Source of the DNA: an uncultured Clostridia bacterium
GTDB lineage: Bacteria > Bacillota > Clostridia > TANB77 > CAG-508
Direction of reading: 5' to 3'
DNA: 53,872 nucleotides
Assembly: GCA_947581825.1 (NCBI GenBank)
Contig: CANPVP010000011.1
Location: 1 to 53,872 of the forward strand
How positions within the stretch are numbered: the first letter of the stretch is position 1; the number at the start of each line of letters is the position of its first letter. Shown in pieces: positions 9,412-16,394 of the stretch. A program made the translations under genes and the position numbers. The notes beneath the pieces were generated by a model that was given only the letters and a program-made list of their open reading frames with translations, had not been told where the DNA came from and made no database searches.

Positions 9412-9855
9412 TTATAAATTTTTATTTAAGCTGTTTATAGTTTTATTTTTATATGATTCTATAAATTTTTTAGAAGGTGAATATAAGTTTTTTGGTAGAT
9501 TATCTAAATCAAACCATTTCCATTCATCTTCTTTTGTAGGTTCCATAACTTGTGGTTCTCCATTATATTTTTTTGCAATTACATGCATTGTTATATAATG
9601 TCTATCTGGCTGAATATCATCAGCTGCACCAAATAATTCTAAATCTTCAATATCTAAATTTGTTTCTTCTTTTACTTCTCGTTTAGCTCCATCAAAAAAT
9701 GTCTCATTATATTCTTGTTTTCCTCCTGGCAAAGTCCAACAATCTACTTCGTAAATTCCACCAGTATCTTTTTTATTTTTGGCTCTGTGACCTAATAATA
9801 TTTTATTTTCGTTTAAAATCATTATACCTATTCCAACTTTTATATTATTTTCCAT
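9412..9855 (-). CDS. Nudix hydrolase
   Basis: A 147-residue protein with the full Nudix box GGKQEYNETFFDGAKREVKEET (GX5EX7REUXEEXG pattern) near 44-66, coordinating Mg2+ for hydrolysis of a nucleoside diphosphate linked to another group. The early segment ILLGHRAKN and LPGG before the box are also typical. The substrate cannot be told; length and the WFDLDNLP tail fit small MutT-like sanitising enzymes. AGGAGAAGCT gives the RBS. It is co-directional with the MNT/HEPN pair upstream (28-base gap), so it may be part of that transcript. Confidence 0.9.
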   Translation of the reverse strand: MENNIKVGIGIMILNENKILLGHRAKNKKDTGGIYEVDCWTLPGGKQEYNETFFDGAKREVKEETNLDIEDLELFGAADDIQPDRHYITMHVIAKKYNGEPQVMEPTKEDEWKWFDLDNLPKNLYSPSKKFIESYKNKTINSLNKNL

Positions 9856-9883
9856 AGCTTCTCCTATATTTAATTATTACTTA

Positions 9884-10201
9884 TTATGCTACTTTTATTC
9901 CTGTATCAATTATTTCTTGAACAAAAGGATTTCCTTCTTCAAAGTCTTCTACTTTTATAGGATGTGGTTCTATTCTTAAATCTATATTTTGTGTTAACAT
10001 CATAAGTTCAACCATTAAATCAAAAACATTATTATCACTATTAATAATAATTGCTACATCTATATCACTATCTTCAGTGTTTGTTCCCTTAGCGTAAGAA
10101 CCAAATAAATATACTGCTTTAATGCTATAATGTTTCGATATTTCTTTAATATATTCTTCTACATTTTCAAGAATTTCTATATCAACATTTCCTTTAGCCA
10201 T
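9884..10201 (-). CDS. MNT-type minimal nucleotidyltransferase (antitoxin-like)
   Basis: A 105-residue protein with the pol-beta-type nucleotidyltransferase signature LFGSYAKGTNTEDSDIDVAI: the GSY/G motif and metal-binding Asp pair. In MNT/HEPN modules this enzyme modifies and neutralises the partner HEPN protein, by AMP transfer in characterised cases. GAGGAGG lies 9 bases before the ATG. It overlaps the end of the HEPN gene by 25 bases, indicating translational coupling. Confidence 0.88.
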   Translation of the reverse strand: MAKGNVDIEILENVEEYIKEISKHYSIKAVYLFGSYAKGTNTEDSDIDVAIIINSDNNVFDLMVELMMLTQNIDLRIEPHPIKVEDFEEGNPFVQEIIDTGIKVA

Positions 10202-10572
10202 GTTCTAACCTCCTCAATATTTTTTATTTGCTCATAAGTATATTCTTCTGTACATCTTTTATAAAATTCATTTTTATAGTCTTCATATCTAGCACTTATA
10301 TTAAATGAATTACATGTCATTAATATTGTAGTTTTTTTATTATCTAATTGAATATTACATCTTTCAGCTAATATAACTAAATTATGAATTTTAGGGGGAT
10401 ATGGATTAATTTTATTTATTTTAGCATATAATGCCTTTAATAATTTTTCAATAGTTAAATGTCCAATAAATAATGCCCATGTATACTGTTTTGTTTCATA
10501 GTTCTTTTTCATAGATTCATAATCTCTATCAGAACTTTCAATCCAATAATTCATTAAATCTATATTATTCAT
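10177..10572 (-). CDS. HEPN-domain protein (MNT partner)
   Basis: A 131-residue helical HEPN protein: WIESSDRDYESM, then WALFIGHLTIEKLLKALYA, and NISARYEDYKNEFYKR near the end. The first gene of a HEPN-MNT pair. The Arg-X4-6-His RNase motif of active HepT-type toxins is not visible; the Arg-Tyr-x-Asp segment found instead is that of the PF05168 branch, so RNase activity is doubtful. The start is the ATG at 10572 (AAAGGTG 9 bases upstream); an in-frame GTG at 10584 overlaps the RBS. Lies just outside the left end of the mobile element. Confidence 0.85.
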   Translation of the reverse strand: MNNIDLMNYWIESSDRDYESMKKNYETKQYTWALFIGHLTIEKLLKALYAKINKINPYPPKIHNLVILAERCNIQLDNKKTTILMTCNSFNISARYEDYKNEFYKRCTEEYTYEQIKNIEEVRTWLKEMLI

Positions 10573-10600
10573 AATTATTATCACCTTTTTTAATATAATA

Positions 10601-10646
10601 AATCCACCATATTATCAATTTTATACGATTAATAATACGGTGGATT
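10601..10646. repeat. Hairpin between tRNA fragment and HEPN gene
   Basis: AATCCACCATATTAT at 10601-10615 pairs with ATAATACGGTGGATT at 10632-10646 (14 of 15). It lies where a terminator for the leftward tRNA transcript is needed, but the following bases are only moderately T-rich. Confidence 0.65.
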
Positions 10647-10676
10647 AACTTATACTGGGTTCGTATAAGATTGCTT

Positions 10677-10722
10677 TGGTGAGCCAGGAGGGGTTCGAAC
10701 CCCCGACCCCAGGCTTAGAAGG
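10677..10722 (-). pseudogene. 3' half of host tRNA-Arg(UCU), with attL core
   Basis: Reads on the minus strand as the 3' half of tRNA-Arg from the anticodon loop through the T-arm and acceptor strand to an encoded CCA. Identical over 46 bases to 36446-36491. Beyond the core TTAGAAGG at 10715-10722 the sequence changes abruptly to element DNA with no tRNA 5' half, so this fragment cannot fold as a tRNA. Confidence 0.9.
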
Positions 10723-10772
10723 GCAGTGTTTTTAGGCAAAGCCCTACATTCTCTCTTCATCTTGATATAACT

Positions 10773-10801
10773 ATAATATCACCAAAAACACTTGCTGTCA
10801 A
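10773..10801 (-). promoter_or_regulatory. Outward promoter at the element's left end
   Basis: On the minus strand TTGACA (10801-10796), a 17-base spacer and TATTAT (10778-10773). It fires leftward across attL into the orphan tRNA 3' half. In the excised circle the same promoter would read through attP towards the element's full tRNA-Arg. Confidence 0.75.
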
Positions 10802-10824
10802 TAGGAATAGCAAAATTTGTGTTA

Positions 10825-10864
10825 AGTTTAAATTAGTTTAAATTAGTTTATTTAAGTTTATATA
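10825..10864. repeat. Four 10-bp-phased AGTTTA repeats
   Basis: Units at 10825, 10835, 10845 and 10855, each starting AGTTTA: AGTTTAAATT twice, then AGTTTATTTA and AGTTTATATA. The exact helical-turn spacing suggests bent DNA or a cooperatively bound protein at the attachment end. Confidence 0.75.
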
Positions 10865-10873
10865 AGACCAAAA

Positions 10874-10906
10874 AGTTGGGGAAAAAATCAATAAAAGTTG
10901 GGGAAA
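10874..10906. promoter_or_regulatory. Putative integrase arm sites, left end
   Basis: Two direct copies of AGTTGGGGAAA at 10874-10884 and 10896-10906, 22 bp apart (two helical turns). Related boxes lie at 36533-36567 near the right core and upstream of the integrase gene. Confidence 0.65.
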
Positions 10907-10973
10907 TTTTATCAGTTATAAATTCAAAACACATAAAACACAAAATACACAAAAAAATTCATATAAAAATACG

Positions 10974-10998
10974 AAAAAGGCTTTTAATAAGTCTTTTT
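10974..10998. terminator. Stem-loop with A/T flanks
   Basis: AAAAAGGCTT at 10974-10983 pairs with AAGTCTTTTT at 10989-10998 (one mismatch), with a short loop. It separates the attachment end from the first element gene. The rest of 10907-11060 holds A-rich sequence with no gene. Confidence 0.6.
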
Positions 10999-11060
10999 TG
11001 TTTGTAGTAAAATATTAATGAAGATACTAAAAAAGTATAGTGAAAAAGGAGATGTGATTT

Positions 11061-11321
11061 ATGCAAAGACCAGTTGTAGAAATTATGAAAGACACACGAG
11101 ATTCAGCTATCAGCAGAAATGCACTAAATCTTCAAAAGGTTGTAGATGATATAAAACTCATGGTAGATAAGACAGATGAGCTAAATCATTTGGACTTTGA
11201 TTACATCTCAGCACTAATGGAAAAGAGCTTAACTTTACTTTGCACCGTAGATTATATTTTAGAAAATTATATGAGAAAACCTGTAAATCCATTTTTTAAA
11301 TACATTAAGGAAAATGCTTGA
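11061..11321 (+). CDS. Small helical protein of unknown function
   Basis: An 86-residue protein, predicted mostly helical, no membrane segment. AAGGAGATGTG gives the RBS. It is the first gene inside the left end, with a terminator-like hairpin upstream. I do not recognise the family. Its central amphipathic stretch (LQKVVDDIKLMVDKTDELNHL) could be a dimerisation helix. Confidence 0.65.
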   Translation: MQRPVVEIMKDTRDSAISRNALNLQKVVDDIKLMVDKTDELNHLDFDYISALMEKSLTLLCTVDYILENYMRKPVNPFFKYIKENA

Positions 11322-11366
11322 CAAAAATTAAAACTTATACACTAAAAGCTCTTGTAATTAATAAAA

Positions 11367-11381
11367 AGCTATGTTAAGCTA
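11367..11381 (+). repeat. Interspersed 15-bp repeat, copy A
   Basis: AGCTATGTTAAGCTA, identical to 26965-26979; a shorter match (TGTTAAGCTAC) is at 21989-21999. Each lies 30-90 bases upstream of a gene start within the element. Confidence 0.6.
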
Positions 11382-11459
11382 CTTCATCAGCTAGGCTGTA
11401 AAAGCAGAACATTACAGCATAATTTCAGCCTTTTATCATTTAGAAAGGAGGAAATTTAG

Positions 11460-11657
11460 ATGATGAAGTATGCAATTTTAGAAAATTTAATAGAAGGTAA
11501 TTTTTCAAAATTTTTGAAAAAAAGTCCTTTTATTTCTGTTCCTAGCAGAAAGTTAAAAATTAAATATAAGATTGTAGAAGTGTCAGAAATGTCGATACTT
11601 CTCTTTTTTTGCATTACTAACAAAAATAAATTAGCACTCATTTATAATTCAATGTAA
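11460..11657 (+). CDS. Possible 65-residue leader protein
   Basis: Starts ATGATGAAG after an excellent RBS (AAAGGAGG). Basic, with a hydrophobic patch near residue 46-52. A terminator-like hairpin (11576-11610) lies inside the reading frame, so this frame may act as a leader whose translation controls passage of RNA polymerase into the S6 operon. I see no family match; the frame may not make a stable protein. Confidence 0.45.
   Translation: MMKYAILENLIEGNFSKFLKKSPFISVPSRKLKIKYKIVEVSEMSILLFFCITNKNKLALIYNSM
11576..11610 (+). terminator. Terminator-like hairpin inside the leader ORF
   Basis: AGAAGTGTC at 11576-11584 pairs with GATACTTCT at 11594-11602 (one G-T pair), followed by C and seven T. 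It lies within the 11460-11657 frame and upstream of rpsF-like 11788. Confidence 0.65.
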
Positions 11658-11685
11658 TAATTAAAAATCTTCTATCCAAGATTGC

Positions 11686-11694
11686 AACGAGGTT
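11686..11694 (+). repeat. AACGAGGTT box 1 of 4
   Basis: AACGAGGTT; further copies at 15590-15598 (+), 21853-21861 (-) and 24989-24997 (-). All four lie between genes at operon borders in the element. Confidence 0.55.
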
Positions 11695-11787
11695 GGGCAT
11701 ATTTGAAAGAAGAAATTTATAAGCAACAAATTACACCAGTAAGAATTAATATTGTTTAAAATCAAAAATAAGAAAAGAGGTAGAAAA

Positions 11788-12081
11788 ATGAATAGTTATG
11801 AAAGTGTTATTATAATAAATCCAAACTTAGAGGAAGAAAAGATAAAAGAAATAACAAGTAAGGTGGAAACTTTAATAAATAACAATGGAAAAGTTACTAA
11901 AGTTGATGAATTAGGTATAAAGAAATTAGCTTATGAAATAAAAAAATGTAAGGAAGCTTATTATTTTATATTTTATTTTGAATCTGATCCTACATTTATT
12001 ACCGAACTAGAAAGAACTTATAGAATAACAGATGAAATTATAAAGTTTATTACAGTAAAACAGGAAAAAGGAGAAAATTGA
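11788..12081 (+). CDS. rpsF: Ribosomal protein bS6 homologue on the mobile element
   Basis: A 97-residue protein that matches bS6 end to end: NSYESVIIINPNLEEE, KVDELGIKKLAYEIKK, then YYFIFYFESDP and LERTYRITDEIIKFI. Canonical bS6 binds 16S rRNA with bS18 in the small subunit. Here neither ssb nor rpsR follows; the next genes are unknown small proteins of the element, so this is most likely a paralogue. ATG 11788 is chosen because AAAAGAGGTAG precedes it and the family starts here; an upstream TTG would add 12 basic residues. A role in adjusting translation or binding the element's own mRNA is speculation. Confidence 0.85.
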   Translation: MNSYESVIIINPNLEEEKIKEITSKVETLINNNGKVTKVDELGIKKLAYEIKKCKEAYYFIFYFESDPTFITELERTYRITDEIIKFITVKQEKGEN

Positions 12082-12083
12082 AA

Positions 12084-12299
12084 ATGAAGAAAGAAGAATT
12101 TGAAGCAAAAATAAAAATAGGCGAATTACACGAAGAAAGGCATTTAATAATAGAAATTAAAGATGTTGAAGATGGGCAATATGAAATGAGTAAAGCTTAT
12201 CCAGTATCAAGAATGAACAATGAAGAATTATTACAAAATTTTATTGCAGAATTAAAACATCTAAAAGATTTGGGGTACATCATACATTATCAAATTTAG
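12084..12299 (+). CDS. Small acidic protein of unknown function
   Basis: A 71-residue protein, Glu/Lys-rich, alternating predicted strands and a C-terminal helix (EELLQNFIAELKHLKDL). AAAGGAGA lies about 10 bases before the ATG; a TTG at 12078 overlaps the S6 stop codon. Tightly packed after S6, so co-transcribed and possibly coupled. No family recognised. Confidence 0.65.
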   Translation: MKKEEFEAKIKIGELHEERHLIIEIKDVEDGQYEMSKAYPVSRMNNEELLQNFIAELKHLKDLGYIIHYQI

Positions 12300-12311
12300 G
12301 AGGTTTTGCAA

Positions 12312-12716
12312 ATGGCAAATTCAATGACTAAAAAGCAAGTAGAAGAATTAAATAACAGATGTAAAAATGGCTGGAAATTTGATGTTACATATTTTGTATA
12401 TCATACAGAAAAAACTTTTATCAAGAAAATAAAACAGGATAACGAAGGATATTTAGAGTTTAGAATTTACTACAATAGTAACAATCAAGTTTCATTACAT
12501 ATTAGTAAATTTACATATTTAGAAGGTCAATGCTGTTCATCAACACAAGGGTTAGGGAAAATATCTATATTAAATGAAACAAGGTATAGTAGAAAAAACA
12601 TCAATAATCTAATTATAGTAACAGCACGATTAACAGATGAAGAATTACTAAAAATAAATAGTGAAACTAAAGTGTCCGAAGGTGGAGGACTATTTTTATC
12701 AAGTAACGAATTTTAG
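12312..12716 (+). CDS. Hypothetical protein with Cys-Cys pair
   Basis: A 134-residue protein with beta-rich middle; a Cys-Cys pair sits in LEGQCCSSTQG near residue 76. AGGAGG lies 8 bases before the ATG, which is preferred over the in-frame TTG at 12306. Part of the small-gene train. Not recognised. Confidence 0.68.
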   Translation: MANSMTKKQVEELNNRCKNGWKFDVTYFVYHTEKTFIKKIKQDNEGYLEFRIYYNSNNQVSLHISKFTYLEGQCCSSTQGLGKISILNETRYSRKNINNLIIVTARLTDEELLKINSETKVSEGGGLFLSSNEF

Positions 12717-12731
12717 AAGGAAGGTGTAAAA

Positions 12732-13136
12732 GTGAAAATAAAAGTAAATGTAATTAAAAATTCATATTTAACAAATTGTACTATAACAAAAATAATAAAA
12801 AGAGTTAGAAAAAATGGTGTATGGGGAAATTATGATGTGGTTGAAGTTGAATGTAAAGATTGGCAAGATATTAGAGCTATATTTTTCAATGGTACAGTTT
12901 TAATTCCAGAAGAATTAGATGGAGATGAAATAGGAATGTGGAGTAATAAAAAATTAGATAATAGTAAAAATGATGTAAGTATAGATATTGAATCAATAAG
13001 AAAATTATTGAAAACTGGTAGAGATAATATTGCAACACATGAAGTCGAGGATATACTTATGACATTGCAGGAATGCTTTGAAACAAGAGTACATGAACTT
13101 CAAAAACAAAACAATCAAGAAAAGAAAGGAAGTTAA
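12732..13136 (+). CDS. Hypothetical protein
   Basis: A 134-residue protein starting at GTG after AAGGAAGGTG. The N-terminal 75 residues look beta-rich (KNSYLTNCTITKI, VVEVECKDWQDIRAIFFNG), the C-terminal part helical and acidic-basic. The N-terminal part may be a small binding domain like those of single-domain OB or SH3-like folds, but that is a guess from strand pattern. Next gene follows within 12 bases. Confidence 0.65.
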   Translation: MKIKVNVIKNSYLTNCTITKIIKRVRKNGVWGNYDVVEVECKDWQDIRAIFFNGTVLIPEELDGDEIGMWSNKKLDNSKNDVSIDIESIRKLLKTGRDNIATHEVEDILMTLQECFETRVHELQKQNNQEKKGS

Positions 13137-13147
13137 AGAAAAATAAA

Positions 13148-13624
13148 ATGGAACAAGTAAAAGAGAAAATAAATCAAATAGTACAAAAATACTCTAATAT
13201 AAAAGTAACAAATGATAATGATTCAATAATTTTAAACTACTACATAGATAACAAAATATATAAAGCATTAGAAATAACTGTATTAGAAAACGATTTACAG
13301 ATTTTTATATATCCTGATAAAATAAAAAGAATTATTAAAAAATCAAAATTAAAGTATATAGAAGAACTAATTGAAATTTTTAATAAGCAAAATATAAATA
13401 AAAAATATTCTAAAGAAGAAATAGAACAATTTAGAAAGAAATACCCTTTTGGAACAAAAATAGAATTAATAAAAATGTATGATTATATTTCCCCTATTCC
13501 TCCTAAAACAAAAGGAATTATTGGAAATATTAATGAACTTGGAATAATTGATGTTATGTGGGAAAACAAAAGGTCATTAAATCTAGTATTGGGTATAGAT
13601 GAATTTAAACTATTAGAAGAATAA
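13148..13624 (+). CDS. DUF4314-domain protein
   Basis: A 158-residue protein. Residues 1-90 are unknown; the C-terminal 65 residues (FRKKYPFGTKIELIKMYD, PPKTKGIIGNINELGIIDVMW, LVLGIDEF) match the DUF4314 pattern, an SH3-like small barrel frequent on Firmicutes conjugative elements and plasmids. The usual Arg before YP is a Lys-rich stretch. No activity is known. The ATG has only a weak RBS and sits in an A-rich gap of 11 bases after the previous gene, so translation may be coupled. Confidence 0.78.
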   Translation: MEQVKEKINQIVQKYSNIKVTNDNDSIILNYYIDNKIYKALEITVLENDLQIFIYPDKIKRIIKKSKLKYIEELIEIFNKQNINKKYSKEEIEQFRKKYPFGTKIELIKMYDYISPIPPKTKGIIGNINELGIIDVMWENKRSLNLVLGIDEFKLLEE

Positions 13625-13656
13625 TAAAATTCAAGTTAGTAAAAGGAGAGATTTTA

Positions 13657-14178
13657 GTGGAAGAAAATATAATTGATGATAGCATGAAAAATTATAATTA
13701 TAGTTGCGTTATAAAATATAAAAAAATAGATGACATAGTATTTTTAACTAATTTAGTTGTAAAAAATGGAATAATATCAATAGAAAAATTAGAAGATAAC
13801 AGATTAGTAGAAAGATATATTCTAGGAACAATAAATATTTTAGATTCATTAACAGAAAAAGTATGTGAAGATGAAGATGTATATGAGGAATACAGAAATA
13901 GACTATTAGAAAAGAATGTTCCAGTTTTATTCTTGGAGATATATGAAACATTGGCAGGAACAGGATTTATTGATAATACATTAGATTTAGTACAATTATT
14001 AGAATGTAATAATTTATATGCATTAATAGATGAACTAAAAGAAATAAGAGAAAATATTTTTAGCTACTCAGATGAAAGATATACAGAGATAGAAAAAATA
14101 GGTTATATAAATATACTAAATGGTTATATCATGCGATTAGAAGAAGAACGAAGAAAAATAATTAACGAGAAGAAATAG
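13657..14178 (+). CDS. Hypothetical helical protein
   Basis: A 173-residue protein starting at GTG after AAGGAGAG. Beta-strand-rich for the first 55 residues, then helical to the end with an Arg/Glu-rich last helix. No membrane segment or signal peptide. Same operon as its neighbours. Not recognised. Confidence 0.65.
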   Translation: MEENIIDDSMKNYNYSCVIKYKKIDDIVFLTNLVVKNGIISIEKLEDNRLVERYILGTINILDSLTEKVCEDEDVYEEYRNRLLEKNVPVLFLEIYETLAGTGFIDNTLDLVQLLECNNLYALIDELKEIRENIFSYSDERYTEIEKIGYINILNGYIMRLEEERRKIINEKK

Positions 14179-14213
14179 CACTTAAAATAAATTACAAGAA
14201 AGAAGGTGTTAAA

Positions 14214-14387
14214 TTGAGAAAAGCTACAACAATACTTAGAATGATAGATAATTTGGAAAGAGAATTATATAGTAATTATACAGATGAACAGATACAAAAT
14301 GCTATCAAGAGAGAGTCTAAAAGAAAACCCTTTTTGTGTACTAGCGATGGACTAATAAATGCTATTGATACTGCAACAATGGAATAA
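14214..14387 (+). CDS. Small basic protein (57 residues)
   Basis: Starts at TTG after AGAAGGTG; reads MRKATTILRMIDNLE, then a basic stretch KRESKRKPFLC and ends TATME. The open frame, RBS and fit between two genes (36 and 21 bases) support it. Function unknown; the basic middle could contact nucleic acid. Confidence 0.55.
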   Translation: MRKATTILRMIDNLERELYSNYTDEQIQNAIKRESKRKPFLCTSDGLINAIDTATME

Positions 14388-14407
14388 AAATAAAAGGAGG
14401 AATTAAA

Positions 14408-14575
14408 ATGTTATTTAAAGAAGGACAAATAAAACCATTTGTAGTAGGAAAATATGTACAATATGGAAAAATATTAGAAGTACACGAAGATGATGAAACT
14501 TATTTAATAGAAGAAATGGAAACTAAAAAACAATATATAGTAGATGAAGATGATGTATTTTTAGGAGATGACTAA
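14408..14575 (+). CDS. Small acidic protein (55 residues)
   Basis: AAAGGAGG lies 9 bases before the ATG. The protein is predicted to be all beta with an acidic end (VDEDDVFLGDD). The pattern GKYVQYGKILEVHEDDETYLIEE looks like a small SH3-like or KOW-like barrel, but this is only a strand-pattern impression. Co-directional with neighbours. Confidence 0.6.
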   Translation: MLFKEGQIKPFVVGKYVQYGKILEVHEDDETYLIEEMETKKQYIVDEDDVFLGDD

Positions 14576-14602
14576 AAAATATATAAAAATGGAGGTAGGA
14601 AA

Positions 14603-15298
14603 ATGTCAGGGAGATCAGATTATGAAGAAAGAAAACAAATGAAAATAGAAAGATACAAAGAACTATCAGAAAAAGCAAGTAACAAAAGCAAAGAATATGC
14701 AGAACAACATAAGAAAATATCAAGTGCAATTCCAGTAGGACAGCCAATTTTAACAGACCATTATTCAGCCAAAAGACACATAAAAGATATAGAAAGAATG
14801 AATAAATCAATAGAAAAATCAATACAAGAAGATGAAAAAGCTGATTATTATGCAAATAAAATTGAATCAATGCAAAATGATAATGTTATCTCATCAGATG
14901 ACCCAAAAGCCATTGAAAAACTGGAACAGAAGTTAGAATCATTAGAAAAATATAAAACAGAAGTAAAATCAAGAGAACACGAGCCTTATGAATTGTATAA
15001 CCTTAATTCAGAAATAAAAAGAATTAAAGACAGGATAAAAGAGCTAAAGGAATTAGAAGAATTGGATTTTGAAGATATAAACTTTAATGGTGGAAAAGTA
15101 ATACATAACAAAAATATAAATAGAGTACAATTCATTTTTGATTCAATACCAAATGAGGAAGTAAGAACTATTCTTAAAAGACATGGTTTTAAATGGTCAA
15201 GATACGAGAAAGCATGGCAAAGATTATTTAATAAAAATGGTATTAGAGCTGTAAAATATGTTTTAGAAAGAATTGAAAAGCAAGGAGATGAAACTTAA
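14603..15298 (+). CDS. DUF3560-domain protein
   Basis: A 231-residue protein. The first 90 residues (SGRSDYEERKQMKIERYKELSEKA, then IPVGQPILTDHYSAKRHIKDIERM) are the DUF3560 domain, seen on Firmicutes plasmids and integrative elements. Residues 85-150 form a coiled coil (EKLEQKLESLEKYK). The C-terminal 60 residues (FKWSRYEKAWQRLFNKNGIRAVKYVL) match the tail often found on large polyvalent element proteins. AATGGAGGTAGG gives the RBS. Its stop overlaps the next start (TAATG), so translation is coupled. Confidence 0.85.
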   Translation: MSGRSDYEERKQMKIERYKELSEKASNKSKEYAEQHKKISSAIPVGQPILTDHYSAKRHIKDIERMNKSIEKSIQEDEKADYYANKIESMQNDNVISSDDPKAIEKLEQKLESLEKYKTEVKSREHEPYELYNLNSEIKRIKDRIKELKELEELDFEDINFNGGKVIHNKNINRVQFIFDSIPNEEVRTILKRHGFKWSRYEKAWQRLFNKNGIRAVKYVLERIEKQGDET

Positions 15299-15561
15299 TG
15301 AATTCAGAAGAAATAATAAAAGATTTATTTGTAAATTATGTTGGATATGGAGAAACATCATCAAAAAGCTTTTTGTTAAATGAGAGGATAGATGAAAATA
15401 CTAAAAAATTAAATAGAATATTAAGTAAAAAACACAAAAAGAAATTAAAAACATTATGTGATGATTACGAGAATGTAAATTTAATTGAAACAGAAAAGGC
15501 TTTTACAAGAGGCTTTTCATTTACAGTACAGTTAATGGCAGAAGCATTTAGTCAAAAATAG
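15298..15561 (+). CDS. Small DUF6809-like protein
   Basis: An 87-residue helical protein overlapping the DUF3560 gene by one base. The tail EKAFTRGFSFTVQLMAEAF resembles small DUF6809-type element proteins; the gene at 16108 looks like a second member. The family call is tentative and the function unknown. Confidence 0.68.
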   Translation: MNSEEIIKDLFVNYVGYGETSSKSFLLNERIDENTKKLNRILSKKHKKKLKTLCDDYENVNLIETEKAFTRGFSFTVQLMAEAFSQK

Positions 15562-15589
15562 ATATTGATATTAATATGTATGACATTAA

Positions 15590-15598
15590 AACGAGGTT
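15590..15598 (+). repeat. AACGAGGTT box 2 of 4
   Basis: Lies in AAACGAGGTTTG, a 12-base core that is the reverse complement of the copy at 24988-24999. Confidence 0.55.
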
Positions 15599-15697
15599 TG
15601 CGAAATTCACAAAATATAAATTGAAGTAGTACAGTTTGTTGCTATAAATAAATAATTGTTTTAAAATTAAAATAAAAAAAGAAGGTGCAAAATAATA

Positions 15698-16087
15698 ATG
15701 TTAGATGAACTAAAACAAGAATGTATTGAAAGAATGAAGATACTAAAATTAGATGAACACATAATAGAAAAATTTATAAAAGAAAATACTATATATCTAT
15801 CAGATATTGGAGGAGAATTAGAAAAAGTAAATACTAATGAACTTAAATATATAAAACAATATGAAAATAGTAAAAATGTTAAAATATATCATGTTATAAA
15901 ACAAAAAACAGAAAGCAAAGATATATCAATTTTTCTATATGTTAATTCTAATAGTAAAAATTGGGAAAATGAAAAAAGAGATATTAAACTAGGATATGAT
16001 TGTGCGATTGTATATACAAAAGAAGAGCAAATAAGAGAAATAGGAATTGTTAATAAAAAAGGAAAAATAGCAAGAATCGTAATATAA
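15698..16087 (+). CDS. Hypothetical protein
   Basis: A 129-residue protein after AAGAAGGTG. Helical for 35 residues then beta-rich, ending in KGKIARIVI. No signal peptide. It follows a 136-base gap that holds an AACGAGGTT box and little else. Not recognised. Confidence 0.62.
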   Translation: MLDELKQECIERMKILKLDEHIIEKFIKENTIYLSDIGGELEKVNTNELKYIKQYENSKNVKIYHVIKQKTESKDISIFLYVNSNSKNWENEKRDIKLGYDCAIVYTKEEQIREIGIVNKKGKIARIVI

Positions 16088-16107
16088 GTAAGAAAGGAAA
16101 TAAACAA

Positions 16108-16380
16108 ATGGAAGATAAAGAAACAATTTTAAAATTATATGATATTTTTATGGACGATATATACACTATGACCCCTGAAAATAAAGAAATATCTTTACTA
16201 AAGGTGGATTTAGAAAACAAACTAAATAATAGCTTAACAGAAGAACAAAAGAATTTATTAAATAAAATAGATGAACTAGAAACAAAAAGAGTAGAAAATG
16301 TATATAAGCAAGTATTTGTATTTGCATATTCCCTAGCAACAAAATTATTAGTAGAAGGATTAGATAAAGAAAAAGAGTAA
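16108..16380 (+). CDS. Small DUF6809-like protein
   Basis: A 90-residue helical, acidic protein. LLNKIDELETKRVENVYKQ followed by VFVFAYSLATKLLVEG resembles the 15298 product, suggesting two paralogues in one operon. AGAAAGGAA precedes the ATG. Its stop lies within a hairpin terminator shared with the convergent repressor gene. Confidence 0.66.
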   Translation: MEDKETILKLYDIFMDDIYTMTPENKEISLLKVDLENKLNNSLTEEQKNLLNKIDELETKRVENVYKQVFVFAYSLATKLLVEGLDKEKE

Positions 16381-16394
16381 GACCTTACTCTTTT
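16371..16394. terminator. Bidirectional terminator shared by converging genes
   Basis: AAAAGAGTAAG at 16371-16381 pairs perfectly with CTTACTCTTTT at 16384-16394. It overlaps the stop codons of both flanking genes. Confidence 0.85.

Noticed and set aside
10677..10770. A hybrid tRNA rebuilt at attL with an element-supplied 5' half
   Set aside because: The element bases next to the core give no D-arm and cannot pair with the acceptor strand CTGGCTC.
10825..10864. CRISPR-like array
   Set aside because: Units are 10 bp and abut with no spacers; no Cas genes are present.
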